Shown: positions 19,641-28,706, counted from the first letter of the stretch. The stretch is DNA of 55,222 nucleotides from Saprospiraceae bacterium (GCA_020627785.1 JAHDGF010000029.1:1-55222); one strand, 5' to 3'. Program-made: numbers and translations. Notes: a model not told the origin generated them from the sequence alone.

Positions 19641-21300
19641 ATTTCCATATTTTAGAAAAGATCCATGCCAATACGGTTACAAAAATGCATCCTAAGAGGT
19701 TCAACCATAGATATGAAATATCAATCAGATCCCAGTACCAAATAGAAAGAATCATTATTTCAGAAATTACTGCAGCAGTAAAAACTGATTTTCCATTGAT
19801 CGATTTCATTCCAAACCCGACAACGAATATTCCTAGAATTGTACCGTAAAAGAGTGAACCAACAATATTTACAAATTGAATTAGATTATCAAATAGTTTA
19901 CCGTAAGTCGCAAATAGGATAGCAATGATTCCCCACATCGCCGTAAACATTCTTGAAGCATTCAAATAATGAGCTTCTGATCCATCTGAATTAATTCCTC
20001 TTTTATAGATATCTACCAAGCTCGTTGTGGCTAAAGCATTTAACTCTGATGCTGTCGAAGACATTGCCGCACAAAGAAAGACAGCGAGAAGCAAGCCAAT
20101 CAAACCTTTTGGAAAAGTTGAAAGAATAAAATGAATGAATACATAGTCCTTATCATTAGATTCTTCTTCAGGAAAAGCAGTCTTAATCATGGCTTTCACT
20201 GATTCTCGAATTTCTTTTTCCTGAATCACTAATGAGCTATAAGCAGTCTTGAATTCAGGATTTTCAAGATTTGACGTGCTCAAAAGTTTTTGCTTGTTAT
20301 CATGAATATTCGCAAGCTGGCTATTGTATGTTTGAAACTCTGTATTGTATTGACTGGCTTCAATCTTTTCTATCACTTCTGGATTAAAAAAAGCTGGGCT
20401 AGCATTGAACTGATAAAACACAAAAACCATTACCCCTGTCAATAGAATAAAGAATTGCATTGGTACCTTAAGGAGTCCATTAAATATTAGTCCAATCTGA
20501 CTTTCCTTAGTATTCTTTGCTGATAAATATCTTTGTACCTGCGATTGATCAGTACCAAAATATGAAAGCATTAAAAAGGTCCCACCTATAATTCCAGACC
20601 AAACCGTATACCTATTATCCAGATCAAATGAAAAGTCCAGGATGTTCATTTTATCAGAAGCTCCAGCTATATGTAAGCTTTCAACTAAACCATAATCATT
20701 TGGCAAAGAATTGAGTATGGTAAAAAATGCAAAGAACATCCCAAAAAAGATGATGCCCATTTGTATTTTTTGTGTAACATTTACTGCTTTTGTTCCACCA
20801 ATTATTGTGTATAGGATTACAAGAGATCCAATGATAAGAATGAGTAGATTTAAATTCCAGCCCAATACAGTAGATAAAACAATTGCAGGCGCATAAATCG
20901 TGATTCCTGCTCCAAGTCCTCTCTGTATTAAGAAAAGGATAGAAGCTAATACTCGGGTTTTATAATCAAATCTTCCTTCTAAATATTCGTAAGCCGTGTA
21001 AACTTTTAGTTTGGAGTATATGGGAATAAATACCAAACAAATAATCAACATAGCTATCGGTAACCCAAAATAAAATTGGACGAAGCCAAGGCCATCATGA
21101 TAAGCCTGTCCAGGAGTTGATAAAAATGTTATTGCACTTGCTTGAGTAGCCATTACGCTCAGCCCAACAGTCCACCACCGCGCTTCTCTATTCCCAATTA
21201 GAAAGCTGTCTAAACTTTTTCGCTTACTAGTTACCCAAGATCCATAGCCAACGATAAAACTAATTGTACCAATTAATACTACCCAATCAAAACCACTCAT
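19639..21300 (-). CDS. Sodium:solute symporter (SSS family)
   Basis: 553 residues with about 13 hydrophobic segments. Family features are TQASAITFLSTPGQAYHDG in helix 2, GLGAGITIYAPAIVLS, the Na+-site region near GGTFLMLSYFGTDQSQVQRYLSA, and CAAMSSTASELNALATTSLVDIY. A helical extracytoplasmic insert (about residues 300-390) interrupts two helices, as in several Bacteroidota SSS proteins. Substrate unknown; the upstream PIG-L deacetylase suggests an amino-sugar or glycoside-derived solute (inference). Its ATG directly follows the TAG stop of a 33-codon membrane ORF, so its translation is probably coupled to it. Confidence 0.88.
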   Translation of the reverse strand: MSGFDWVVLIGTISFIVGYGSWVTSKRKSLDSFLIGNREARWWTVGLSVMATQASAITFLSTPGQAYHDGLGFVQFYFGLPIAMLIICLVFIPIYSKLKVYTAYEYLEGRFDYKTRVLASILFLIQRGLGAGITIYAPAIVLSTVLGWNLNLLILIIGSLVILYTIIGGTKAVNVTQKIQMGIIFFGMFFAFFTILNSLPNDYGLVESLHIAGASDKMNILDFSFDLDNRYTVWSGIIGGTFLMLSYFGTDQSQVQRYLSAKNTKESQIGLIFNGLLKVPMQFFILLTGVMVFVFYQFNASPAFFNPEVIEKIEASQYNTEFQTYNSQLANIHDNKQKLLSTSNLENPEFKTAYSSLVIQEKEIRESVKAMIKTAFPEEESNDKDYVFIHFILSTFPKGLIGLLLAVFLCAAMSSTASELNALATTSLVDIYKRGINSDGSEAHYLNASRMFTAMWGIIAILFATYGKLFDNLIQFVNIVGSLFYGTILGIFVVGFGMKSINGKSVFTAAVISEIMILSIWYWDLIDISYLWLNLLGCIFVTVLAWIFSKIWK

Positions 21301-21402
21301 CTACGAAAATTTACTCATGATTAAATAGAACAAAAACATGTACAAAACATTAAACAGAATCAATGCATAATATATACGATAACCTTTATGGTCTTTGTTC
21401 AT
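21301..21402 (-). CDS. 33-residue single-pass membrane protein, possible symporter small subunit
   Basis: A short ORF between the deacetylase and symporter genes. It begins MNKDHKGYRIYYALILFN, continues with a hydrophobic helix (about residues 10-29) and ends MSKFS. Its ATG lies 17 bases inside the end of the deacetylase gene in another frame, and its TAG is followed at once by the symporter ATG, so it fills the entire gap between the two. A basic N-terminus, one helix and a short tail resemble small subunits that accompany Na+-coupled transporters (MetS, DUF4212 types), though I see no specific sequence match. The link to the symporter is inferred from position. Confidence 0.55.
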   Translation of the reverse strand: MNKDHKGYRIYYALILFNVLYMFLFYLIMSKFS

Positions 21403-23887
21403 TACCAAGAGCTATCATGTTAGCAAAAATTCGATAAGCACCAGGGACACCTGCTGGTAATTGTCTAAACCACGAGAGGGAAGAATAAACATAATAACCA
21501 TCTCCATATTTAGTTACTAAAGTACTTCCACTTCCAGGTTCTTCTCCTTTATCAAAGGATGAAAATATTGGGGTGTAGTTATCATCCCATTCTGAGGCAA
21601 AATAAAGTCCTCTTTCCTGTATCCAATTGTCAAAATCTTTCTGACTAATCTTATTAGGGAAATTAATCATAGGGTGGGATTCTTCTAAAATTTCAATCGG
21701 TGCATCCTCTTGTGATACTCGAAACCTTCCTAATTCCATAGGGTAGGGGCCAAACTGCTTTGATTTAAGCCTTCTTGAGGTGTTATACTGAGTAATTAGG
21801 GTACCTCCATTATGTACATATTCCATTAAATTGTCACGATATACATCAACATTTTCGATGGTATTAAGAGCTCTTATTCCCATAATTACTGCATCATATT
21901 GCCTTAGATAAGTAGGTTCAGCTTGTTCAATTTCAATCCGATCAACAGAGTATCCAATGTACTCTAAGCATTCTGGAATTTTATCACCAGCTCCCATGAT
22001 ATATCCAATCTTATGACCAACAGTTTCAATTTCAATCCTTGCTAATTTAGCTGATTCTTTTTTCAAGACTGATTGAAATGGAATATGATCATAGTTTATT
22101 TCGACAAGATCAGAACTGTAAGACTTTCCTTCATAAGTGACGACTGGAGTAATTTGGCCAGTAGACTGAAAGTCTGGTGGGGTGATTTCAAAAGTGAACT
22201 TTTGAATACTCCCTGCGTTGCCTAGTTTATAAGAATGTTGCTCAGGAGAAATTTTCCAGCCATTCGGTACGTTTAATTTTACAGTTCCTGTGATGTTTGC
22301 CTTTCCTGCTTCAACGATAACATCCAGATTTTTACTAAGCTCATTAGGGAAGATAAGGACATCTTCATCAATCGACACATATACCGGATTGGTCACTTCA
22401 AAAGGTCTATATATTTGTCCAGTTTTAGGTTCTGTATATTTATAGACGATGTCTCTTTTAAAAGTCATTGGAACACCTTCTACCGTTACGTCAAATAAAA
22501 TATTTACAGATCTTGGTGAATTGGGTTCACCGATTAAAGATGGATCAGGCACTTTAAACATACCCAAATCCCAGTTTTCTCTTAACCAATAATGTGAACT
22601 TGATTCAACCTCATTTCCAATAAAAATATTTTCATAGTTCTCGAAAGAAACATTGTTTTCTAATACAAGACTTGTATCATTCGCTACATTGATGGGATGG
22701 ATAGAATAGCCATTTAATTTAAAATCTGCGGCACCTCTGTTGATGCACTCAACTTTCAATTCAAGAGAATCCCCATGAGTAACTCTATGGCTTGATGCGC
22801 TTGCCTCTAAAAATAATCCACTACAAGCACTAATAATCTCCTGTGTCTCAAGCAACTTTATTTCTTTCCAATGAGAATCTTCCAGCTCCGAAATCATTTG
22901 ATAAACCTTGGCTAAAGATGCAACACTTGCCGATGGATTTTGATAATTGAATTCCTTCATGATGGAGTTAATCTTTTCTCCTATTGCAGCACCGCCTTCT
23001 AGTCTTGACCAGGTGGTATTTATCCCCTCAAATGGATCAGATTTGCCGGAAGGCAGATCACCTTTTAATAGTTCTAAATATTCTGAATAAGTTCCTCTTG
23101 AAGGAGTTGAGCCCATGCCCTGACATTTATGCATACTTCTGGCTTCGGCTGCAATTTCCGTATTAGATTTACCAAGTAGGGGATAATAGGTCCCTATATC
23201 CATCGATATTAAATTCGATTTATCCGCTTTCGCAAATTTGTCTCTACCTCCATAAAACCACCACGATGTATTGAAGAAAAGACGACCTGGTTGCCATGTC
23301 CCCACAGACTTAATTTGATCAGGATATTTACTAGCATCGCCAACCAAATCGAAAGCCTCCATAGAAAGTATTGCAGAAGAAGTATGATGTCCATGTGTTT
23401 TGCCTGGTGTTCTATGATCAAATCGATTAATGATTATATCAGGCTTGAACGTTCTTATAATTCTAACCACATCAGAAAGAACTTCGTCTTTATTCCATAT
23501 AGCTAATGTCTCATCAGGATGTTTACTATAACCGAAATCAATGGCACGGGAGAAAAACTGTTGACCTCCATCTACACTTCTTGCCATCATCAGTTCTTGA
23601 GACCTAAGCACACCTAAGAGTTCTTGAATTTCTGTCCCTATTAAATTTTGGCCTCCATCTCCTCTGGTTAAGGAAAGGTATGCGGTCCGGGCTTTCCGAT
23701 CGTTCGATAAATAAGATATTAATCTTGTATTCTCATCATCAGGGTGAGCAGCAATATATAAAGCTGATCCTAGGAAGTTCAATTTCTCTAAAGCGTGGTA
23801 AATTTCTGAGGAATTGTAAACCTTTGGCTTCTGACTAAAAGCTTGAACACTTAAAATAAGAAGAATAGCTATTAATCCTTTTTTCAT
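21386..23887 (-). CDS. PIG-L (LmbE-like) deacetylase, secreted multidomain
   Basis: 833 residues with a signal peptide (cleavage near QAFSQ). The PIG-L domain starts at about residue 40: AAHPDDEN with H48, D50 and D51 as zinc ligands, and a later HGHHTSSA providing the third ligand. These enzymes remove N-acetyl groups from sugars or related conjugates. The middle region has beta-sandwich features of the NEW3 type (GWKISPEQHSYKL), and the last 200 residues resemble a class I glutamine-amidotransferase-like (ThuA-like) fold (YDAVIMGIRALNTIENVD). Periplasmic or surface location is likely. First gene of a coupled three-gene unit with a tiny membrane protein and an SSS symporter. Confidence 0.85.
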   Translation of the reverse strand: MKKGLIAILLILSVQAFSQKPKVYNSSEIYHALEKLNFLGSALYIAAHPDDENTRLISYLSNDRKARTAYLSLTRGDGGQNLIGTEIQELLGVLRSQELMMARSVDGGQQFFSRAIDFGYSKHPDETLAIWNKDEVLSDVVRIIRTFKPDIIINRFDHRTPGKTHGHHTSSAILSMEAFDLVGDASKYPDQIKSVGTWQPGRLFFNTSWWFYGGRDKFAKADKSNLISMDIGTYYPLLGKSNTEIAAEARSMHKCQGMGSTPSRGTYSEYLELLKGDLPSGKSDPFEGINTTWSRLEGGAAIGEKINSIMKEFNYQNPSASVASLAKVYQMISELEDSHWKEIKLLETQEIISACSGLFLEASASSHRVTHGDSLELKVECINRGAADFKLNGYSIHPINVANDTSLVLENNVSFENYENIFIGNEVESSSHYWLRENWDLGMFKVPDPSLIGEPNSPRSVNILFDVTVEGVPMTFKRDIVYKYTEPKTGQIYRPFEVTNPVYVSIDEDVLIFPNELSKNLDVIVEAGKANITGTVKLNVPNGWKISPEQHSYKLGNAGSIQKFTFEITPPDFQSTGQITPVVTYEGKSYSSDLVEINYDHIPFQSVLKKESAKLARIEIETVGHKIGYIMGAGDKIPECLEYIGYSVDRIEIEQAEPTYLRQYDAVIMGIRALNTIENVDVYRDNLMEYVHNGGTLITQYNTSRRLKSKQFGPYPMELGRFRVSQEDAPIEILEESHPMINFPNKISQKDFDNWIQERGLYFASEWDDNYTPIFSSFDKGEEPGSGSTLVTKYGDGYYVYSSLSWFRQLPAGVPGAYRIFANMIALGNEQRP

Positions 23888-23938
23888 AGATCTTTTACTG
23901 ATTATAGGTTAACATATCTAAAATACACTACTAGTCAA

Positions 23939-24010
23939 GAGAAGACATTAATTCTCAGTATTTTACATATCTAAATAAGGCACAAATGTACTGAATAGTC
24001 TTGTTTATAT
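23939..24010 (+). repeat. Direct repeat copy A, decayed 5' region of the monooxygenase gene
   Basis: 72 bases matching 25176-25247 at 59 positions by hand count, same orientation. It includes the equivalent of the start codon (ATG at 23986), but the next codons read TAC TGA, so nothing can be translated. The -33-like TTG of copy B is AAG here. It looks like a dead duplicate of the promoter and first codons of the gene at 25223. Confidence 0.8.
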
Positions 24011-24088
24011 AGGGTTGTTTTTTATAAATTCGATGTCAGCATTCTTCAAAATGGTCAAATTAATTTTAAAATCACTTTTGGTATTAAT

Positions 24089-25021
24089 CTATTTCTTCCT
24101 TCCAATAAGCACACTCTGAATATAGCCATGTGCTTTGCCTCTAATTTCAAGAATATCAAAGAATCGCCCCCAGGTTTTATGAAGATAATCATTGCTATGT
24201 AGCACAAGAGCTCTATAAGGACCAACAGGAGTATATCTAAAACATCGCCTTTCTTTTGGAATGTCATTCATTAATAATTCATCAAAGTTTGGATCGATTT
24301 GACGAAATCTTGATAAGACGCCATTTTCGGGACCTGCGTTTTGCAAAAGTTTCCAGGTATCATCATTGTGGACAGTTAAATAGCATAATCCCCCAGGCTT
24401 CAAAATCCTATAAAGTTCAGCTAACCATGCCGTTTCGAAGGTATCAATGTGGGTAAAGACAGAAAAGGCACTGACTACATCCATAGAATTATCAGCAATA
24501 GGAATATGGGGAATGCAACTATTATGTATAACCTTTAATCGTTCAGGAAGATGATCATTAAGCCACTTTATGTGTCGCCCATTAATATCGCTGCCCCACA
24601 AATCTTGAATTTCTGATTGTGCACAAAAATGTCTTAGTACACGTCCAGATGCACAACCAAAATCAAAATAAGATTTTATATCAACATCATATTTTTTAGC
24701 TGTTGTAGCAATCTTTAAATAGTCCGATAAACCTGTCAAAAAATACCTACTATCAAAATTGGGATTGTATCCTTCACGATCAGTAGTAGCAGGAATTGGG
24801 TAATGATCCTTCTTAATAAATTCTAATAATGATTTTCCTCCTAAGAGTTCTTTGGGTAAAAAATCTCCTAGTTTAAAATTTTCAATTGGGATATCGCAAG
24901 GAGCAGAAGAATTTTCAAACGGCTTTAAAGTATCATGGTTGCGTGAAATATCTTCTTCCCAAGTGGGCATTCTGAATTTAGACCAATTTTGTTCAAATTC
25001 AGTTTTATTTTTATTGGTCAT
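24089..25021 (-). CDS. Class I SAM-dependent methyltransferase
   Basis: 310 residues. Motif I is FDFGCASGRV (residues 119-128), the ribose-binding acidic residue is probably D145 in GSDINGRH, motif IV is VVSAFSVFTHID, and the post-I helix RILKPGGLCYLTVHND follows as in Methyltransf_11/25 proteins. The N-terminal 110 residues and the last 60 are family-specific and may hold the substrate site. No signal peptide, so cytoplasmic. The substrate is unknown. The gene lies between two copies of a 72-bp repeat, pointing to insertion into the region between the deacetylase and monooxygenase genes. An AAAGGA-ggtaa-TCCTTT inverted repeat (25033-25049) sits just upstream of its start. Confidence 0.75.
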   Translation of the reverse strand: MTNKNKTEFEQNWSKFRMPTWEEDISRNHDTLKPFENSSAPCDIPIENFKLGDFLPKELLGGKSLLEFIKKDHYPIPATTDREGYNPNFDSRYFLTGLSDYLKIATTAKKYDVDIKSYFDFGCASGRVLRHFCAQSEIQDLWGSDINGRHIKWLNDHLPERLKVIHNSCIPHIPIADNSMDVVSAFSVFTHIDTFETAWLAELYRILKPGGLCYLTVHNDDTWKLLQNAGPENGVLSRFRQIDPNFDELLMNDIPKERRCFRYTPVGPYRALVLHSNDYLHKTWGRFFDILEIRGKAHGYIQSVLIGRKK

Positions 25022-25173
25022 ATTTTGATTTGAAAGGAGGTAATCCTTTGAATTTACAATTTTTACCTTTTAAATTTGAAGGTTTTGAAGGCTTTAGATC
25101 CAAAATACGAACCATTCAATAAGGAATTTCGCCTCAATATTTGTACAATCAATAACAACAACGTCATTAAATG

Positions 25174-25203
25174 TTGAGAAGATCTTAATTCTCAGTATTT
25201 TAC
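25174..25203 (+). promoter_or_regulatory. Candidate promoter of the cytochrome/monooxygenase gene
   Basis: TTG (25174-25176), a 19-base spacer, then TATTTTAC (25196-25203): the spacing fits the Bacteroidota promoter, with two mismatches in the -7 box. The ATG follows 19 bases later. Confidence 0.35.
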
Positions 25204-25247
25204 ACATCTAATAAAAAAACAAATGTACAGAATACTCTCATTTATTT
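25176..25247 (+). repeat. Direct repeat copy B, intact 5' region of the monooxygenase gene
   Basis: Partner of the repeat at 23939-24010. It spans part of the promoter, the leader and the first eight codons of the gene at 25223. The two copies are 1,237 bases apart and enclose the methyltransferase gene. Confidence 0.8.
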
Positions 25248-26788
25248 TATCTATTGGGGTGCTTACGCCTTTAATGGGACAAAATGATATTACTTGGTCT
25301 GAAGACATTGCTTGTCTCGTTTATTCTCATTGCACTAACTGTCACAATTCTAACGGTGTAGCTCCTTTTGCTTTAGAAACCTATGAAGATGTTGTAGAAT
25401 GGAAAAGTGACATTTTGATTGCAGTCTTAAACGGAGATATGCCACCATGGCCAGCGAAAAGTCCGGAGGCTTCTTTCGTTGGAGATCATAGCCTTACGGA
25501 AGAAGAAATTCAAGCTTTCGAAGCTTGGATTATGTCTGATACTCCAGAGGGAGATCCTTCATTGGCGCCAGAGCCACCAGTATTTGAATCAAATATTGAG
25601 ATCCTTGATCCAGAAATGATCATCGAGCTCCCTGAATATACAGTTCCAAATTTAACGGATAATGATTTGTACAAATGCTTTGTTTTTCCTGTTGATTTTG
25701 GGGATGATATTTATGTGAAAGGCATAGAAGTAGTACCAGGCAATACTAAAGCTGTCCATCATGTTTTACTTTACCACGATACGAGTAATATCCCTATAAA
25801 TCTAGACAATAATGACCCAGAAGTAGGGTATACGTGCTTTGGAGGCATTGGGTCAAATAGCGCTCAATTAATTGGGGGCTGGGCCCCTGGTGGATCAGCT
25901 CAAATCATGCCTGAAAATATGGGAATAGCAGTTCCATCTAAAACTAATCTAGTTGTTCAAGTTCATTACCCGAGTTATGCAGTTGGAGAAATAGATCAGA
26001 CGAATATCCGTCTAAAGTTCACAACTGAAGAACAAAGAAGTGTTGGTGTTTTACCTTTATTAAATCACTTCACTAGCATGGTTGATGGGCCTCTGGTAAT
26101 ACCACCAAACGTAGTTAGAGAATTTAATCAATTGTATAACGTACAAAATAATAGTAAGCTTACCTTGATTGGTATTGCTCCTCATGCCCACTTAATTTGT
26201 ACAGAAATGGAGGCTGTTGTAGAAAGAACCAATGGTGACATCGAAACGCTTATCCACACTCCAACTTGGAATTTTGATTGGCAAAAATTTTATGCCTATA
26301 AGCGACCTATCATTTTAAATGGAGGGGATAAAATTAGGGGAAGAGCTGTTTATGATAATACAGTAAATAATCATCATAACCCTAACTTTCCTCCGGAGTT
26401 AGTCACTCTAGGAGAAGATACAGATGAAGAAATGATGGTATTCTTTTTAACATTGACTGCTTATCAGAATGGGGATGAAGACTTAATCTTTGAAGAAAAA
26501 TTACATGCGGATCATATTGAAAATTGTGGTTGGGAATTAACTGATGTGAAGCTTCCCTTAGACCTAAAAGTGGAAATTCATCCTAACCCAGTAAGTAATA
26601 GATTATTGATTCAAAGCGAGCATAAAGTTGAAAAAGTAATTATGCATAATATGCTTGGACATCAGGTATTAAAAAAGGAATTGGACGCCATACATTTAAT
26701 AGATGTCAGCGAATTACCAAAAGGAAATTATGGACTACAATTGTATGTTCAAGGAAGAATGATATCGAAATTAATAGTCATTCAATAA
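25223..26788 (+). CDS. Cytochrome c / copper type II monooxygenase-like protein with T9SS domain
   Basis: 521 residues with a signal peptide (cleavage near LMGQN). A small cytochrome c domain carries the haem motif CTNCH (C37, C40, H41) and a MPPWP segment that can supply the axial Met. Next comes a PHM-like copper type II, ascorbate-dependent monooxygenase fold with copper-ligand-like VHHVLLYHD, VVQVHY and HAHLI. The last 75 residues are a T9SS type A sorting domain (EIHPNPVSNRLL ... SELPKGNYGL). It is predicted to be a surface or extracellular redox enzyme; the substrate is unknown. A strong terminator closes the gene. Confidence 0.82.
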   Translation: MYRILSFILSIGVLTPLMGQNDITWSEDIACLVYSHCTNCHNSNGVAPFALETYEDVVEWKSDILIAVLNGDMPPWPAKSPEASFVGDHSLTEEEIQAFEAWIMSDTPEGDPSLAPEPPVFESNIEILDPEMIIELPEYTVPNLTDNDLYKCFVFPVDFGDDIYVKGIEVVPGNTKAVHHVLLYHDTSNIPINLDNNDPEVGYTCFGGIGSNSAQLIGGWAPGGSAQIMPENMGIAVPSKTNLVVQVHYPSYAVGEIDQTNIRLKFTTEEQRSVGVLPLLNHFTSMVDGPLVIPPNVVREFNQLYNVQNNSKLTLIGIAPHAHLICTEMEAVVERTNGDIETLIHTPTWNFDWQKFYAYKRPIILNGGDKIRGRAVYDNTVNNHHNPNFPPELVTLGEDTDEEMMVFFLTLTAYQNGDEDLIFEEKLHADHIENCGWELTDVKLPLDLKVEIHPNPVSNRLLIQSEHKVEKVIMHNMLGHQVLKKELDAIHLIDVSELPKGNYGLQLYVQGRMISKLIVIQ

Positions 26789-26810
26789 AATGACTTAGAT
26801 ATAAATCAAG

Positions 26811-26839
26811 GCGTTCTTTGAATAAAGAACGCTTTTTTT
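26811..26839 (+). terminator. Rho-independent terminator of the monooxygenase gene
   Basis: 9-bp stem GCGTTCTTT / AAAGAACGC with loop GAAT, followed by seven T. The T-tract runs into the stop codon of the convergent small membrane protein gene. Confidence 0.9.
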
Positions 26840-27047
26840 ATGCAGGTACTTCTGGCATTTTACAGTCTTCATCAGGCTTTTTACCGCATACATTGCATTC
26901 ACCCAACTTGTTTTTAATCATCGGATTATTCGTAGCGCAAGTCCCTCTAAACTCATTTCCGGTAACTATGTATCTAATGTTTATTAGCATAAACGAGATT
27001 CCAAAAACACAGAAAATTATCAGTAGTGTATATAAAAATTGACTCAT
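26838..27047 (-). CDS. Small Cys-rich membrane protein conserved in Bacteroidota
   Basis: 69 residues: one transmembrane helix (about residues 5-24) and a short domain with F-x-GTCATNNP and CNVCG (C37, C51, C54) plus C62. This matches a small Bacteroidota family seen as 'FxGTCA..NP...CxxCG', often annotated only as a membrane or secreted protein. Four cysteines in the soluble part could bind a metal or form disulfides. The overlapping plus-strand frame has no such pattern. It is divergent from mazG, 63 bases away. Confidence 0.65.
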   Translation of the reverse strand: MSQFLYTLLIIFCVFGISFMLINIRYIVTGNEFRGTCATNNPMIKNKLGECNVCGKKPDEDCKMPEVPA

Positions 27048-27110
27048 TGAATCTTGAAATATTAATTATTATCTAATATTTGTAACAAAGGTACATTTAA
27101 TAAGTTTCAT

Positions 27111-27881
27111 ATGGAACCAAAATTAAAGGCATTTGAGAGACTGCTGAACATCATGGATGAATTACGAGAGAAATGCCCTTGGGACAAGAAGCAAACCATG
27201 CAATCTCTGCGGAATTTGACAATAGAAGAAACCTATGAATTGGCAGATGCGATATTGGAGTCAGACCTTAGTGAAATTAAGGAAGAACTAGGAGATTTAA
27301 TGCTACATATGGTCTTTTATGCTAAGATTGCAGATGAACTAAAGGCTTTTGATATTGCAGATGTTCTTAATGGTGTTTGCGAAAAATTGATATCTAGACA
27401 TCCGCATATTTATGGAGATGTTACAGTTAACGGAGAAGAAGACGTCATGAAGAATTGGGAACAGCTAAAATTGAAGGAAGGTAAAAAATCTGTACTTAGC
27501 GGAGTCCCTAATTCACTTCCTGCCTTAATCAAGGCTCAACGAATGCAAGAAAAGACGGCTCAAGTCGGATTTGAATGGGATAATATAGCAGATGTATGGG
27601 CTAAGGTTGAAGAAGAAATTGCAGAATTAAAACAAGCCATAGCTAGCAAAGATCAATCAAAGATTCAGGAAGAGTATGGGGACGTCCTTTTTTCGTTAGT
27701 CAATTATGGCCGCTTTTTAAAAGTAGATCCAGAAACTAGTTTGGAACTAATCAACAAAAAATTTAAAAAACGATTTCAATTTATAGAAAGTCAGGCTACG
27801 AAACCCTTGCAAGAAATGTCTTTAACTGAAATGGATGACTTGTGGAATAAGGCTAAAGAAATTGAATCTATCGTTGGGTAA
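27111..27881 (+). CDS. mazG: Nucleoside triphosphate pyrophosphohydrolase MazG
   Basis: 256 residues with two tandem MazG domains. The first has LRNLTIEETYELADAI...EELGDLMLHMVFYAKI, the second EEEIAELKQAI...EEYGDVLFSLVNYGRFL, each with the EExxE/ExxD-type metal-binding pattern. CPWDKKQTMQSL near the N-terminus is a MazG hallmark. It hydrolyses NTPs to NMP and pyrophosphate and helps clear aberrant nucleotides or (p)ppGpp-related signals. It starts alone after a divergent small gene; its 3' end overlaps the convergent DUF6438 gene by 14 bases. Confidence 0.93.
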   Translation: MEPKLKAFERLLNIMDELREKCPWDKKQTMQSLRNLTIEETYELADAILESDLSEIKEELGDLMLHMVFYAKIADELKAFDIADVLNGVCEKLISRHPHIYGDVTVNGEEDVMKNWEQLKLKEGKKSVLSGVPNSLPALIKAQRMQEKTAQVGFEWDNIADVWAKVEEEIAELKQAIASKDQSKIQEEYGDVLFSLVNYGRFLKVDPETSLELINKKFKKRFQFIESQATKPLQEMSLTEMDDLWNKAKEIESIVG

Positions 27882-28617
27882 CAGTTTTGTTGAATTCAAC
27901 ATTTCTTATAGCCGGATCCGCCTTAAATATTTTGATTAATTCAGATCCAGTTACTTTTTTAGTATCAAATGTTATTACCCAAAAAGATGTATTTGAAGAA
28001 ACTCTATCAATTATTCTTACACCGTACTTGGCCTTCATTTCAGAAATCCACTTAGAAAATACAACTCCATTCTCTGGCTCAATAATTAGTTGATTTTCTA
28101 TTATTTTTTGCTCTTGTTTCTGATTTGTTTTTTTCTCAGGTTCCTTTTTCTCTATAACTTTCCAATCAAATGAAGCTACTATTCTTTCAATTTCTAACTG
28201 AAGATCTTTAACCGCTTTAGGCCGTTCAGATTTTCCAGTAATGGTCTTCATTGGATTTTTCTTATCCTTAAATGAAAGCTTGATTAATGCTGCATCAGGA
28301 ACCATGCTTTCATAATTATCCTGGAATTCATTGAACTTAGACTGGTTAAACTTTTGATATAGGTTATTGAATGCTTGCTTATCAAGTTGTTTTTCATAAA
28401 TACCAAGCTTGTCAATATATTTATCACCGTAAAATTTCATATATCCATTATCATAAACCTCAACCTTATATATTGGGCAGCGGCCATAGCATCCTCCTTT
28501 TTCAAGCATGATGACCTTCTCATTATTCTCAGTTATTTTAAGTTCTTGCTTGGGTTTGCAAGAGCACGCTAAAAATAGAGTGAACAATATTATTATGTGT
28601 TTTGCCAAATGGGTCAT
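27868..28617 (-). CDS. DUF6438 domain lipoprotein
   Basis: The open frame begins at 28692, but the ATG at 28617 directly precedes a clean lipoprotein signal (MTHLAKHIIILFTLFLACSC), so I use that start (249 residues). The N-terminal domain has GGCYGRCPIYKVEVYDNG, the DUF6438 signature with a CYGRCP pair of cysteines. A Lys/Glu-rich linker leads to a second, unassigned domain at the C-terminus (SKWISEMKAKYGVRIIDRV). Function unknown. It converges on mazG with a 14-base overlap. Confidence 0.72.
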   Translation of the reverse strand: MTHLAKHIIILFTLFLACSCKPKQELKITENNEKVIMLEKGGCYGRCPIYKVEVYDNGYMKFYGDKYIDKLGIYEKQLDKQAFNNLYQKFNQSKFNEFQDNYESMVPDAALIKLSFKDKKNPMKTITGKSERPKAVKDLQLEIERIVASFDWKVIEKKEPEKKTNQKQEQKIIENQLIIEPENGVVFSKWISEMKAKYGVRIIDRVSSNTSFWVITFDTKKVTGSELIKIFKADPAIRNVEFNKTVTQR

Positions 28618-28677
28618 TATATTTTGATAAAATAAAGGTAAAACTATTGTTTTCGTCATAATATTAGCCAAATACTC

Positions 28678-28706
28678 TTGAAATATATTCACTTCAATTA
28701 TATTTC
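28678..28706 (+). promoter_or_regulatory. Candidate promoter of the pyrophosphatase-like lipoprotein
   Basis: TTG (28678-28680), an 18-base spacer and TATATTTC (28699-28706, one mismatch to TAnnTTTG), with the ATG 7 bases later, giving a very short leader. Confidence 0.35.

Noticed and set aside
25031..25050. AGGAGG sequence as a Shine-Dalgarno site
   Set aside because: No plus-strand gene starts nearby; it is part of an AAAGGA/TCCTTT inverted repeat upstream of the methyltransferase.
23939..25247. Insertion sequence or transposon
   Set aside because: No transposase, no inverted terminal repeats; the flanking repeat is a copy of a host gene's 5' end.
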